DNA of 64,000 nucleotides from Anodontia alba. Taxonomy: Eukaryota; Mollusca; Bivalvia; Lucinida; Lucinidae. The first letter of the stretch is position 1. Each line of letters opens with the position of its first letter. A model generated the notes under the pieces. That model saw only the letters and a list, made by a program, of their open reading frames with translations, was not told the origin of the DNA and searched no databases. Below are positions 45,976 to 57,164 of the stretch, one piece after another. The stretch is taken from assembly GCA_964016985.1 (NCBI GenBank), contig OZ024823.1, forward strand, positions 34,370,594 to 34,434,593, read 5' to 3'. The translations under genes were made by a program, and so were the position numbers.

Positions 45976-46384
45976 AACGCTTGGATGGTTCGGTGCTTAT
46001 CCTGAAAAACAATAAGCGTTCCGTGATTTGGCTGAGACTATTGACACGGCGGCCGTGCCAATAATAGCAACAAAACAGCCAATAACGCCAAGTTCAAGCA
46101 AAGCACGATTCGTTTTGTGCATAAGGTACACTTTGATGTAGACTTTTAGATTACACATAGACTTTACGCTCTTTTCCGGTGATAATCTGAAAAACATTCG
46201 ACACAATAATGTGTTTGTTCGACCGGTTTGTAAATTGTTGTTATTTTTATGTTATTTTTTTTTTTTTTTTAGAGAAAATCTAAGAACGTGTGTATTATTT
46301 ATTGTTTTCAACACCGTTGCTCATGTGACCTTCATGGCTAGATGATAATTAGTGTTTTAGTGCCTAGTTGTCAACCCAATCATT
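45976..46384. other. Unannotated stretch
   Basis: No gene recognised. A minus-strand open frame at 45997-46206 has no family signature and I do not call it. Confidence 0.4.
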
Positions 46385-47030
46385 GTTGATGGCTATGCTT
46401 CACTCTTTAATTGCACGACGGCGGTTCGGGCCTCAGACTCAATGACGGCCTCTTCATAAAACTTTAAACCAGTGGGTTGGGGCTTGACGATATGTCTTTG
46501 GCTTGGCCCGCCGTGGTTCAACTATTGGTTTTCATTTACTCTGGCATACAGTAGATTTAGCCATGAGTACTCGTCTTTGTTTATTATAGTGATTAATTTG
46601 ATTTTTATGTTTTCGCTTTGATGCATTGACTGAGTTGGAAGCCTTAATGCGAACCGAATTTTTATGTATTTCTGTATCAAGAGTAGCATCGGGACCCAGG
46701 GTGAAGTTGGCTAGCTGTAAAAGTGCTTTAAACCCCCCCGGTGGTTCACTCTACTGACCGTTCTAAGGCGGTGGTCCCGGTGTAAGTCTTACTCTTTGTT
46801 GCTTTGTGGTTTATTCTACGAAGCGAATTGTTTCATGTCTTACCTTGTGTCATTTTGTTCTTGTGTTTTTCAGTCCTTACCTCGCTTGGGGAAGAGAGAG
46901 CTAATCTTAGTGTTTTTCGTATGTTTGTTCGATTTGTGCTTGTTTGGATTTGTCGGTTTCCTCTTCCTCTTGGTGTCTGGGAAGGGTTGCGGTTAGTGTT
47001 TGTGGTGCTCCCTGGACTTTTCTCCTACCT
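46385..47030 (+). repeat. Repeat R, longest reference copy
   Basis: From GCTTCACTCTTTAATTGCAC through GCATTGACTGAGTTGG, CGTTCTAAGGCGGTGGTCCC and GCTTGGGGAAGAGAGAGC to GGACTTTTCTCCTACC plus T. The minus-strand coding stretch corresponding to 42935-43070 is kept but frameshifted by one base at about 46465, which shows that it is old coding sequence. Confidence 0.8.
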
Positions 47031-47084
47031 TTTTGAGACATTAGCAGCTGGTATTAGTGCCGTGTGGCGGCGGTAGAACGTCTC

Positions 47085-47290
47085 CCCATACTTTACAATA
47101 GTGCAGATTATATTTCTTTTGGGATCATTGTGGAGTCTTTTAAAATGGAGTTTTGCTCATGTTTACGCTAGAGGGCGTAAGCAGTGTTGCAAACTTCATT
47201 ATTGCTTATGAAGAGTCTCAATAAAACCGAGACTCCCATTTTCTTATCTGTAGTGTGTTCTTTGTTTCCAAAGGCAATCTTTTTGACGTT
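47085..47290 (+). repeat. LTR-like repeat, copy 2
   Basis: It matches 5265-5490, with GTTTTGCTCATGTTTACGC, AAGAGTCTCAATAAAACCGA (AATAAA at about 47219) and TTTGTTTCCAAAGGCAATC. It lies directly beyond repeat R here, which it does not at 5265. Confidence 0.4.
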
Positions 47291-47564
47291 TATTATATGG
47301 CTTTTCGAGTATTAAATTAAACAAATAAAAAAAAGACTGCTTCTTTCTGTGGTCACAGTTTTCTCCTTATCGTGCAATATAAGACTGTATTCAAGAATGG
47401 AGGACAGAATTTCAAGAGAATTTCAAAGGGAGATAACTACAAGAAGTCCGAAAATTGGTCAATTGCTTTAGTTCCAGCTATTCGCTCTGTCATAAGCCAG
47501 TACTAAACCAGTATGCGTCTTTCGAGGCTGCTAATGTTTTAGTCCTACAGATGTTCAGAAGCAG

Positions 47565-47628
47565 ACAGTGCAGATCCAGATCAGATGCCACAGAACGCGG
47601 CGTCTGACCAGGGTCTCTACTGCTTGCA
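47565..47628. repeat. Palindrome of the AACAGTGCAGATCC family
   Basis: AGACAGTGCAGATCCAGATC and its diverged inverse GGTCTCTACTGCTTGC surround CGCGGCGTC. Confidence 0.7.
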
Positions 47629-47769
47629 AATAGTTCAACCATTTTTCTTTAGGAATATTTACATCAAATAACCTGGCATACCTAAAATCGAAAATGGTCT
47701 GTTCCAATATATAGTATGGAAAAGTTTATTAAGTCTTTAATGGGTTAATCTTAACAAATGTAACAGTCA

Positions 47770-47925
47770 AAGCTTAATACACTATTGAGGAAGGCGACTC
47801 TACCAAAACTCCAGCAAACACTTTCCTTTAAGAATAACAATCGCATTTGAAATGTTTTATATATAACAGGTGATAGGGGATGGGGGTGGGGATCGGGTGC
47901 AGTAAGTGCCTCTCTGCAAACCTCA
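47770..47925. repeat. Interspersed repeat shared with 455-566
   Basis: ACTATTGAGGAAGGCGACTC, ACTCCAGCAAACACTTTCC and GTGCCTCTCTGCAAACCTC. Confidence 0.6.
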
Positions 47926-48029
47926 TCTTTCTTTGTAAGATACCGACAGGTGTATCCATTAACCTTACGGGGAATTGATCCACCTCTAAGGCAGAAAACT
48001 GTTATATTTTGCATTCTTCTGTAAAGGGG

Positions 48030-48105
48030 CCTACTCTAACAGGAAAGACTTTGCTCTTGAAGAATTCTTTTCAGTTAGAGTAGACCCCTTTTCGTAAGAG
48101 GACTG
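48030..48105. repeat. Hairpin AAAGGGGCCTACTCTAAC and inverse
   Basis: GGGGCCTACTCTAAC is mirrored by GTTAGAGTAGACCCC around TTTGCTCTTGAAGAATTC. A decayed relative is at 4738-4815. Confidence 0.8.
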
Positions 48106-48188
48106 ATATACAAGGAATAACCAGGAAGTCACAAGAGTTGTCTTCGTTGTAAAATGATACAAATTCTGCGAAGTGTATCAAATCACAA

Positions 48189-48388
48189 CTCTTTCGGCGC
48201 CAAATTTCAGATGACATTTGATCCTTTTTATTTTAACAAATTATCGTTTAGAAAGACGTTTATCTGTAAAGTTGAAAAATGGAATGTTAAACAGCGTAGA
48301 TCCAGATGAGACGGTTCATTTAGCCGTCTCATCTGGGTCTATGCTGTTTGCAAATGCCTATTATTATCGCCTGTGGCAGTGAAAGAGT
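48189..48388. mobile_element. piggyBac-type (TTAA) MITE, about 200 bp
   Basis: The ends are AACTCTTTCGGCGCCAAATT and TGGCAGTGAAAGAGTTA, with the palindrome AACAGCGTAGATCCAGATG in the middle (48289-48351). The family's boundaries are fixed by the nested copy at 58516-58758. Confidence 0.75.
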
Positions 48389-49408
48389 TAGTTTAAACAT
48401 ATTTATTTCACAATTTATCTATGAAATGCAAAATATATATACGTACAATAGTGGAAGAGTTAAAGTCAGCAGCTGATTTTTTTTTGTTTGCTATTTCCCA
48501 TAATTTATGTTGAAATATTCACGTATTCTAAGATCAAAGCTAAGAGAAACTTCATTTACTGATTAGTTCCAACTCAAAATAACTAAACACTAAATTAACA
48601 CAGTTTGACTGGTCGAAGGCAAATTCAAGCTAGCATTTATATATTTGACAAACTCACTTAACAGAAATCTTAGATCTGTTTTCTTTGGGTAATTTGTTTG
48701 AAAAAGAAAATGTAAAACGCACGGTTTCATTGTTGCATTCTTTGGCGTCTACTGTGTTTTCGACATCTTTCGGAAAGTCGTTTTTTGCTTGGCGCTTTCA
48801 ACAGAAGAAGTTTTGCAAACTTTTGTCATAATTTAATGCAAAACCATTTGTTGTAATTACCTATGCACAAAGAGTTTTATTCTAATCATTTGTTTCTTTT
48901 TTTTTAAAAAAATAAAATATTTTGACTTTTTCCCATAGTAAAAATGTATACACATTATGCAGAAATCTGTAGGGTAAGTAAATTGGAGGCAGAATTTTCA
49001 ACAAGTTCTGCTTGTTCATTTTTTCTGAAGTTTTCACAATATTGTTATGAAACATCAATAATTCAAATTTAGCAAATAACAATAAAAACTATTGTGTTAG
49101 ACAAAAATTCCAAACAATCTCTTAACCATAAAATATTCATAGGTCAGACCAAGTTTTGGCCATAAATTTAATTTTAGGGTGTATATTTGAGAACCAATCA
49201 CAGAAACCGAAAAGACAAATGGTTTCCGGTAAGGTATATTCAATCAGAACAAAAGGTTTTCATTTAAAACAAAACGCCAAGCAAAAAACGTCTTTCCGAG
49301 TGATGTCGAAGTGACAATAATCTGGTTAAATATTTTGAGTAAATGCGGTAATGCGAATCTATATACATTTAAACCATTTATGCCTAGCTTCCCATAAGAT
49401 GGACATTG
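48389..49408. other. Unannotated AT-rich stretch
   Basis: No gene or repeat recognised, apart from T-runs near 48478 and 48893. Between 49240 and 49408 it approaches a palindromic element (TTTATGCCTAGCTTCCC head). Confidence 0.4.
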
Positions 49409-49468
49409 GCAAATAGGGTAGACCAAGATCAGACGCCGCAGAAAGCGGCGTCTGCCCACACCTTTTGC
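49409..49468. repeat. Palindrome with GATCAGACGCCGC arms
   Basis: AGATCAGACGCCGC, AGAA, then GCGGCGTCTG, inside a unit headed CATTTATGCCTAG. The same head precedes the palindromes at 1231 and near 60490. Confidence 0.8.
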
Positions 49469-49659
49469 ATTAAAAACAAGGAAAGGGGTAAAAGACTCCA
49501 CCCGGCAAAACTGGGTTAAGGTGAATGGCTACATCTGAAATTCGCAGAGGCAGACACTATTTCCGCTTATAATATTGGAAGAGAATGCGAGTAAGATGTT
49601 CCACATTCACAAATAACAGCCTACCAATGATATCAAGCGGAAGATGAACGCTAAGCACC

Positions 49660-49835
49660 CTGAGTAAAATTTTAAGCGGGCGAAATTTTCTTATATGTTC
49701 CTGATTATTCCCAGAAAACAGGATTTGACAATTTGTATGTGATGTCAAATTTTGTTTTCTGGGAAAATGGGAAACATATAATTTACCAAATTGTCGTCTG
49801 CTGAATTAGCCCAGATAGTGGTAAAGGTTTAACAA
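49660..49835. mobile_element. MITE-B, right part
   Basis: CCCAGAAAACAGGATTTGAC is mirrored by GTCAAATTTTGTTTTCTGGG, then CGTCTGCTGAATTAGCCCAG and AGTGGTAAAGG, as at 22975-23012. Confidence 0.65.
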
Positions 49836-49967
49836 ACTATGACGGATAGTACATGCACAACAAAACAACAACAACAACAACAACAAAACAGAGTAATCCG
49901 GGTATCTCTTTCCCCAATGAGGTACATATTTAAAATCGCAGAACGGACCTACCAAGTACAATAACAC

Positions 49968-50244
49968 ATTATGAAAACACGCCTATTCAAATACACTGAA
50001 AATTTTACCACCAAAAAATGAAAATATTCAGATAAAAATTTCCGATATTTTTCATATTTCTGCTCAAAACATAGATTGTGGGTACTCGTTAGAACCGCCT
50101 CGACGAGGCGGTTCTAACGAGTACCCACAATCTATGTTTTGAGTAGAAACAAGAAAAATAATGTATACCCCTGTAAACCCCAGTTTTATTATATAAAAGT
50201 GGGGTTTAAGGGGGTTAAAATTATATAGGCATGTTTTCGTGACG
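49968..50244. mobile_element. MITE-A, complete copy (277 bp)
   Basis: The ends are ATTATGAAAACACGCCTATT and ATAGGCATGTTTTCGTGACG. A perfect central palindrome TAGAACCGCCTCGACGAGG (and inverse) sits between arms GTGGGTACTCG and CGAGTACCCAC. The inner pair is GTAAACCCCAGTTTTA and GTGGGGTTTAAGGGGG. It is absent from the equivalent place at about 30515. Confidence 0.85.
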
Positions 50245-50764
50245 AAGACATTGCACGACCCGCAGATAAGTCGACAGACTGTTACGTCGACTGTCGAAGA
50301 ATATCCTCTAATCGGGTTGTCCGTGAGTCCGTGGACATTTTGTGATACGTCCGTGGACAGTTTGTGAACTTGTCGGTGGACATTTACCGAAAAATGGAGC
50401 AAAGATATAACCGTACGGAAAATGTTGATATTGTTTTTCATACTGATAGATAACGATAAGATCTGTCAAAACTCCGAAACGGATTAGCCACTGTTCACCA
50501 CGGGCCGTCCATGTTAGTGCCAGTTGATTGAAAATAATATTATCTTGATGACTCTTTTTCCTCTTATCTAGAGACAATCATGTAAACGATGGTATTTTCA
50601 CCACACTGCAGAGAAAATTAGAAAGCTTTGGTTATAAATCACAGAAAGACATACATTAATCCATGCAAGACACTTATAACCCTTGTACTGCTTAATAAAT
50701 TAAGATGCCACGCCTACTTCCAATTTTCAGCCAATCAGATTACTAGATCCAGGTTGATGATATA

Positions 50765-51046
50765 ACATCACGAAAACATGCCGATATAATTTTGACCCCC
50801 TTTAACCCCACTTTTATAGAGTAAAACTGGGGTTTACAGGAGTACAATATTGTTTCTTATTTCTGCTCAAATACAGAGTTTGTGGGTACTCGTTAGAACC
50901 GCCTCGTCGAGGCGGTTCTAACGAGTACCCACAATCTAAATTTTGAGCAGAAATATGAAAAATATCAGATTTTTTTTTAACTGAAAAAAAATCATTTTTT
51001 GGTGGTAAAACTTTCAGTATATTTGAATAGGCATGTTTTCGTATTG
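50765..51046. mobile_element. MITE-A, complete copy, inserted after duplication
   Basis: It starts ACATCACGAAAACATGCC and ends GGCATGTTTTCGTATTG. The other duplicate reads straight through GGTTGATGATACAAATTCAC at 32136-32150 without it, so the boundaries are directly visible. Confidence 0.88.
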
Positions 51047-51064
51047 AATTCACATACTGAATGA

Positions 51065-51123
51065 CAAACAGTGCAGATCCAGATCAGTTCAGAAGCCAAC
51101 TGATCTGGATGTACACTGTTTGC
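51065..51123. repeat. Palindrome of the AACAGTGCAGATCC family
   Basis: The shortened equivalent of 32162-32228; part of one central arm has been lost. Confidence 0.85.
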
Positions 51124-51520
51124 AAAGTCAGGGTATATCCGGGCTCAGCAGGCCAAGGGTTAAATAAACTGATGAAACAAAGTTTTTGACAATTCGCCGA
51201 AATCTGGCCTAATAATGTAAATCACTACATGTCCGTATTTTCACTATATGAGCTGTTCTATGCCACAACGTGTCTTCGGGCATATGTGGATAGCTAGACC
51301 CAGATTAGCTTTCGTATCCGCGCAGTCTTGTCAGGACCTGCACCGTCCGCTTATAGAATAATTTGGTACTGTACAACATAACGAAGCATAGCAAAATTTC
51401 TGATAAGAGTATTTATATCCGCTGCTGATCTGGATCTTTACTGTTTGCATTTACCAGGAAGACACCTTTTCTCATGTCGTGGCTCATATATTAAAGGAGT
51501 ACATATATTACGTTGATATG

Positions 51521-53034
51521 TTAACGTAATTCCGTTTTAACTCGACGTATAGCTCTACAGAGGTACTCGTCCACGCGCAGGACAAAATGTGGCTTATAAC
51601 ATCTCGGATCAACGTTAGGAATACAGTCTGATGACGACGGTTTAATCTCGAATGCCTGTAGGATGCGAGTTAGGTAGAGAAAAGTTCTAGTCATAGCCAA
51701 TGTTTCGCCAGGGCACGCTCTACGACCTAGGGAGAATGGTACCCATGCTTGTCTTAGTTCATGTTCTGGAGGCAACAGCTGGCCATTGGCATCAAGGAAG
51801 CGTTCCGGGCGGAAGTGCCATGGATCTCCCCAGAGTTTCTTGTCATGGTGAATAAACCAGGTATTTAGAAGTACAACAGTATGTTATAGCCTTCAAATAG
51901 AACATCTCGCATGCTCATATGAGGCAGTCCTAATGGACCCTCAGTTGCAAATCGGTGTAACTCTAGCAAAAACGCCTTCGTGTATGGCATGTTACACCTA
52001 TCATCAAGACTTGGAGCACGCGAGCTTCCGATGACACTGTCGATCTCAAACCGCAATTTCCTGCTACATTCCGGATACCTCAGTAGGAGTGCGAAAGCAT
52101 TTGTTAGAGCTGTCATTGTTGTTTCTACGCCAGCATGAAAAATATCTATCATTGAGCCTCGTAAGTCATCTATAATTTCATATCCAGCACGTTCATTTTC
52201 TTCTTTCTGCATTTTAATTAGCGCAGCAAGGAGACCGTCTGCGTTCTTCGAAGCACTGACTGAATCTTCTTTATGAAGATATACAAATCTTTGAAGGAGT
52301 TTATCTCGAGCCTTAACAACTGCCTCATATGTCCGACCAGGCTTTCCAGGCAGATGCCTCAGAAAAGGAAATAATACCATTAATTCATTTAAACCTGGAG
52401 CTGCTAAAACATTAGTCATCTCAATATAGTCCCAGATTATCTGTGAATCACCTATGCTTGCCTTCTTGCCTGTTACGAGTGATGCCATCCAATTTGCAAA
52501 TGACTTCTTCAACAATAAGCACATATTAAAATCTTTTCCCTCACGGTCATATATTTCTGAAACAAGTCTGTCTAGCTCTTCTGTCACGTGATGTTCAAAC
52601 CTAGCTAGCCCTTCACCAAACACTTTAAACCCTTTATGCAACATTTTACGTAGGATAAATGTCCTTTTAATGGCTTTGCCTTGTCCAATGCTATTAGCAT
52701 TGAACAAGATGTATTTCCCTGTGAAATGGGTTGGTCTGTCATTAAAGACATCGCCATATTCTTCACCTAGGAATGCCTTCCGTGCAAGAGTTATGTCGTT
52801 AATTACCACCACATGTCTTCCAAAGAATGACACTTTGAAGAGTTTGCCATACTGCTCCGCAAGCTGAGCAAACGTCATATGAAGTGCTGTAAAATCCATA
52901 GAGAAGACATTTCCAACGATCGGCAGAGGTTTAGGCCCAGGAATTGTACACGAACTTGACTGCTTCATACGGCTGAAACATATTAAAACCATAAGAAAGA
53001 CGAGAGCAGCAAGAAAGAATATTAAAAAGCCCAT
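51521..53034 (-). pseudogene. Cytochrome P450 (CYP2-type), copy 3, one 10-bp deletion
   Basis: A single-exon P450, very close to copy 2. From ATG at 53034: the anchor, hinge PGPKPLPIVGN, an AGVETT I-helix preceded by DIFH, and the ELHR motif are all in one frame for about 384 codons. At about 51878-51890 ten bases present in copies 1 and 2 (within the codons for IKKHSVV) are missing, which shifts the frame and ends the protein after LLYF at 51865. The second frame then carries the PERF region, FSLGRRACPG with the heme Cys, and the full C terminus to TELR at 51521. The truncated product would lack heme ligation and be inactive. In the equivalent C-terminal region this copy is the only one free of further lesions. 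Upstream, the TATA element of copy 2 is not conserved. Confidence 0.88.
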
Positions 53035-53826
53035 TTTAATCTAACAACGGTAAAAGAAGTATTCAAAACTCCTATCTATGCTCAACTGTCTTATTTTGTT
53101 TGATGTTCATAACTTTTTCACCCCTTTATCGGTATAAAAAAGTCATTGAACTTAAACATAAACGGACGCCGACCCAGATATATAAATAGCGGAGCTGACC
53201 TAATACAGAAAGAGATTAATCCGCCTGATACGGTATTTATCACAAGATTGCATGTGCTCAGAGCAACGTACATATTTGCGCAAGCTTATCATAATCTTTG
53301 CTGTCTACATGAAGACGCTTTGGCTCTTTGGCAACATATTCCTTATTTGGCTAGACTATCATGTCTCCTTTGTCATCCCAAATTCACAGTCACGATACGA
53401 TAGCGCTAAATACAGGCTTATCTAAGTGATTATTAGGATGTTAAGTTTCCCTAGGTGGGGCCGTATAAGGGGTAATTGGATATTACTGAGAGTGCTCAGT
53501 ATGTTAATTTATAACCAAATAAATTCGTAGGACTGCAAATTTTGCATTTAATTTGTTGATTTATATTGCGTCTCTTTATTTTTGAAAGTTTTTTTTTCCA
53601 AAATAAAAAGTCGTTGTTTTGCAAACGCACATAGAAAAAAAAGTAAATGAAAATAGATATATAAAAATGAAAGTATTTTTTTTTTTCTAAAGTAAATAAG
53701 AACACTTCAAAATTATTTCATTACTTTCTCAGAGATCCGTTGAAAACGATTTATATTCCTATTCTCTATTATAGCCTTATAACCATTGTTTCAAGGATCA
53801 TGATACAGAAAACCGCAAGCAAAAGT

Positions 53827-54573
53827 ATTAGTTTTCATTTACTCTAGCATACAGCAGAATTAGCCATTAGTATTCGTCTTTGTTTATTATAGAGATTAAC
53901 CCATTGTAGACTGAATAGACTCTCTCACACTATATACTGGAGGACTCCAAATTCAATTTTTAGGTACGTCTGGCTATGAGATTTATGTATTCCTAGAGAA
54001 AAATGGCTAATTTCTGTTCTACGGCGTCTGATCCGGGTCTGCACTGTTTGCCAAATACCCTTTTACGGGTCTCCCGACCACAATGGGTTAATTTGACTTT
54101 TATGTTTTCGTTTTGATGCATTAACTGTGTTTGAAGCCTTTATGCGAACCGATATTTTTATGTATTTCTGTATTTAGAGTAGCATCGATACCCAGGGTGA
54201 AGTTTGCTAGCTGTAAAAGTGCTTGAACCCTCCCCCCCACCCCTCCCCACCTGATGATTTAAGCTACGGACCGTTCTAAGGCGGTGATCCCGGTGTTAGT
54301 CTTACCCTTTGTTGCTTTGTGGTTTATTCTCCGAGGCGATTTGTTTTATGTCTTGACTTGTGTTATTTTGTTCTTGTGTTTTTTCAGTCCTTTTAACATT
54401 GCGATTATCTCGCTTGGGGAACAGAGAGCTAATCTTAATACTTTTCATAAATTTGTTCGATTTGTGCTTGTTTGGTCTTGTCTGTTTTCTCTTCCTCTTG
54501 GTGTCTGGGAAGGGCTGTGGTTTGTGATTGTGGCACTCCCTGGACTTTTCTCTTACCTTTTTTTCCCAATTAG
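53827..54573 (+). mobile_element. Repeat R insertion with ATTAG target duplication
   Basis: R (53832-54568) starts TTTTCATTTACTCTAGC and ends CTCTTACCTTTTTTTCCCA. ATTAG lies on both sides (53827-53831 and 54569-54573). The other duplicate has the uninterrupted ATTAAGTTTCCGAGTTAT at 34964-34985. This is the only R copy for which both boundaries can be read. Confidence 0.75.
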
Positions 54574-54750
54574 TTACCGAGTTATATCGATTTGAACTTT
54601 AGCAGTTTGGATCTTCTTTCCGAACAGGTTTCAAACGGCTCATGGATTTTACTTTTATGACGTCATAGCGATCATTTATTTAAAAAGAAGATAAAACTTG
54701 GACTTATGACCTTTAAGGTGTCTGTTCAGAAAAAAAATCTCAAATATCAT

Positions 54751-55299
54751 CACAGAATGTTGCATTGTGGGATTTAAATATATCATCGCAGCCTATATTT
54801 CTACTTGGTTTGACCTATATTTTGATTGCTTCAAATACAACATAGTGTACAACAAAACAATATTTTCCAGGAGACTACCATATGCTGTAGTTTGTCTTAA
54901 AGTCATCTGCTGGCAATAAAGGCGTGTGATTTTCACTATCGTTATGAGTTGCTGAGCCTTTTGACATGTTTGATCGTGAACAAATAAACCAAGAGCTTAC
55001 TTATTTAGATACATGTATGTAAACCGTAACATACATACATACATACATACATACATACACGCGGGCATGCAGGCACGTGTACAAACGCATGCATGCACTA
55101 AAGCTTGCACGCATTGAAGTCAACCAGCAAAGCAAGAACCCATTTAGATATGGTTCCCGGTTCAAGGTTTATAGTACTTGCCACTGTCTGAGTGTTTTCT
55201 ACAATGATATACTAGCTCGTATCATCGGCAAAAGACGTATTGAAAAATATATGTTTTTAACAATATAATTAATAAAGAAAGAAAAAGCAGAGGATCTAG
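54751..55299. other. Unannotated stretch with (CATA)n
   Basis: No gene recognised. A tetranucleotide repeat of ACATACAT lies at about 55028-55060, followed by GCATGCATGC-type phrases. Confidence 0.5.
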
Positions 55300-55301
55300 T
55301 A

Positions 55302-55611
55302 CAGTCGACTCCCGTAATCTCGAATTCCAAGGGACTCTATTAAATACTTCGAGATATCCGTACCTCGACATATAAGATTTGCGGAAAAAAATATTTGAAC
55401 AATCATATTTAACAAATATATATGTAATTGGACTCTTGAAGTTAGAGATATATTAAAAATATTGTAGAAAAGAGAAGGAGCAATTTCTCCTCTTTTCTAC
55501 AATATTTTTTTGCCTGTTGTTAGATGTTCATGTTTCGGCAGGGATCAGATTTTCACTTCGAGATAAGCGGTTATTCGAGATAAGCGAGTTCGAGATAACG
55601 AGAGTGAACTG
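55302..55611. mobile_element. pogo-type MITE, copy 2 (310 bp)
   Basis: TA duplications at 55300-55301 and 55612-55613 flank CAGTCGACTCCCGTAATCTC and GAGATAACGAGAGTGAACTG. The central hairpin GAAAAGAGAAGGAGCAATTT overlaps its inverse. It is in the opposite orientation to copy 1. Confidence 0.85.
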
Positions 55612-55744
55612 TATTGAGCGTTGTGGGAGTCCAGCGTATACAGATGCTCATTCGGATATGGTACCACTTGGAATAACAAACTGTTGTCGGTTTGAATGGT
55701 AGCTAGAAAACCATTTGGTCGCATGATCAACCAGTTCTAGATAG

Positions 55745-56140
55745 CTTTTAGAGAAGTGCTCTACAAGCATAGTGCTTTGTCAAATGCTTTACTGATGTCC
55801 CAGAGGATATCTCTTACTTCTTTCTACGCGTCAACAGCTTCATAAAAGGCATGATATGTATGTAAAAGGTGAAAGGTTGTGCTGTCGCCTGGAACGAAGA
55901 TTGACTGAAATGGTATTAATATTTGGTATTCTTATATATAGTTAAAGAGGTGCTTGTGGACATAGCGCTCCATTGTTTGTCCAACAAGATGTAAGAGAGA
56001 GATGGGTACTTAATTTGAGAGTGACTATTTGTCGTCTTTTTATGAACAGGAGTAAGATAACCATCTTTCCAAGGCGATGGCAAGTATTCTTGTCGCAAGG
56101 ATCTGTTAAGAACAAGAGAGATGGGTTCAGAGGGGATAAG
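55745..56140 (-). pseudogene. LINE reverse transcriptase fragment
   Basis: Minus-strand reading gives LPSPWKDGYLTPVHKKTT, then (after frameshifts) IPFQSIFVPGDSTTF, HAFYEAVDA and DISKAFDKA. These correspond to the fingers region of non-LTR retrotransposon reverse transcriptase, with DISKAFD holding the first catalytic Asp. At least two frameshifts and a stop are present, and the FADD-type motif beyond is missing. It is too short to assign a clade. Confidence 0.7.
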
Positions 56141-56911
56141 AACATATATATTTCTGTTTATAGCAATGAACGTTTTCAGATGTAAAAGTATCCTGTTTGA
56201 CTTTCAACCGGCATAACTTCGCAATGAGTTGAAACTTTTTTTGCGGCTTTAGGCAAAATTATTCGCACAATTCCATTAAAACAGTAAAAACTTTGTCGTT
56301 TGATCTTTCAAAAAACCTTATAAATAAATATAACTTCAATCAAATTGCAAAATGTTTTGACTTGAGACTGAGAGTTTACTCGGAAATAACAACAAAGAAT
56401 ACTGAATAATTTTTATAAATATAGGTAAAACATAACGGAATAATAAGATTTTTTTTCTGAGTTTTCCGTATTGTTTTCTCAGTTCACCCTGTCTACCGAA
56501 ATGATCCTATGTTTTGGGGCAGACAGGTCTAGGCAAACAGCGCAGACCCATATCCAACTGCTCAAGACTATTTGCCGTTTTGTCTACGAATATGTTTTTA
56601 CGAACCTACTAAATAGTGCTACTGGAATTTTTGTGCAATACTATTATGTAATCTGTGATCAATTGTTGGCAAACAAAAGTGGTAATACTGAAAATGTAAA
56701 AGTTTTACAGTAGATACATTACATTTAAGGACTTATATTTCAGTAAAACAACACCTTATGGAATATGTCGGAAAGTTCATAGACAATTTAGAATGTGTAA
56801 TCTATGTTGTAAAGCTTTTTTTTCATTAAATAAATAAATAAATAAATAAATACTATCTGTCTTACCAATTTTCTGTATTTGAGCCAAAGAAGCAGATAAA
56901 GAGGGCACTGG
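56141..56911. other. Unannotated AT-rich stretch
   Basis: No gene recognised. An (AAAT)n tract lies at about 56826-56851. Confidence 0.4.
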
Positions 56912-57082
56912 GTCATTACGAAAACACTCTTATACAAATATATTGAAAATTTCACCACCAAAAACTGAAAGTTGTCATATAAAAATTCTGATAATTTTCA
57001 TATTCCTGTTCAAACTTAGACTGCGGGTACTTGTTACGAGTACTCACAATCTATATATTTTAGCAGAAATAAAAAAAAGACC
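56912..57082. mobile_element. MITE-A, left part
   Basis: It runs from ATTACGAAAACACTC through the palindrome (reduced to TACTTGTTACGAGTA) to TAGCAGAAATAAAAAAAAGA, where mariner-like sequence begins. Confidence 0.65.
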
Positions 57083-57164
57083 TTGTATTGCTAGACAGAC
57101 AATAAGTGTGCGAAAGGTATGTATGCGGTCTTCTTTACAATTTATGGGCCTGCAATCCGGGTTG

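Larger units (their letters stand above)
49890..54750. repeat. Segmental duplication, copy B (contains P450 copy 3)
   Basis: The partner of 30421-35130. It carries two MITE-A copies and one repeat R that the other copy lacks, and lacks the 157-bp tandem repeats and about 240 bp present near 30905-31145 in the other copy. Confidence 0.85.

Noticed and set aside
45997..46206. Minus-strand open frame with a hydrophobic stretch
   Set aside because: A 69-residue frame in unassigned repeat-rich DNA, with no promoter or family signature. Not enough to call a gene.
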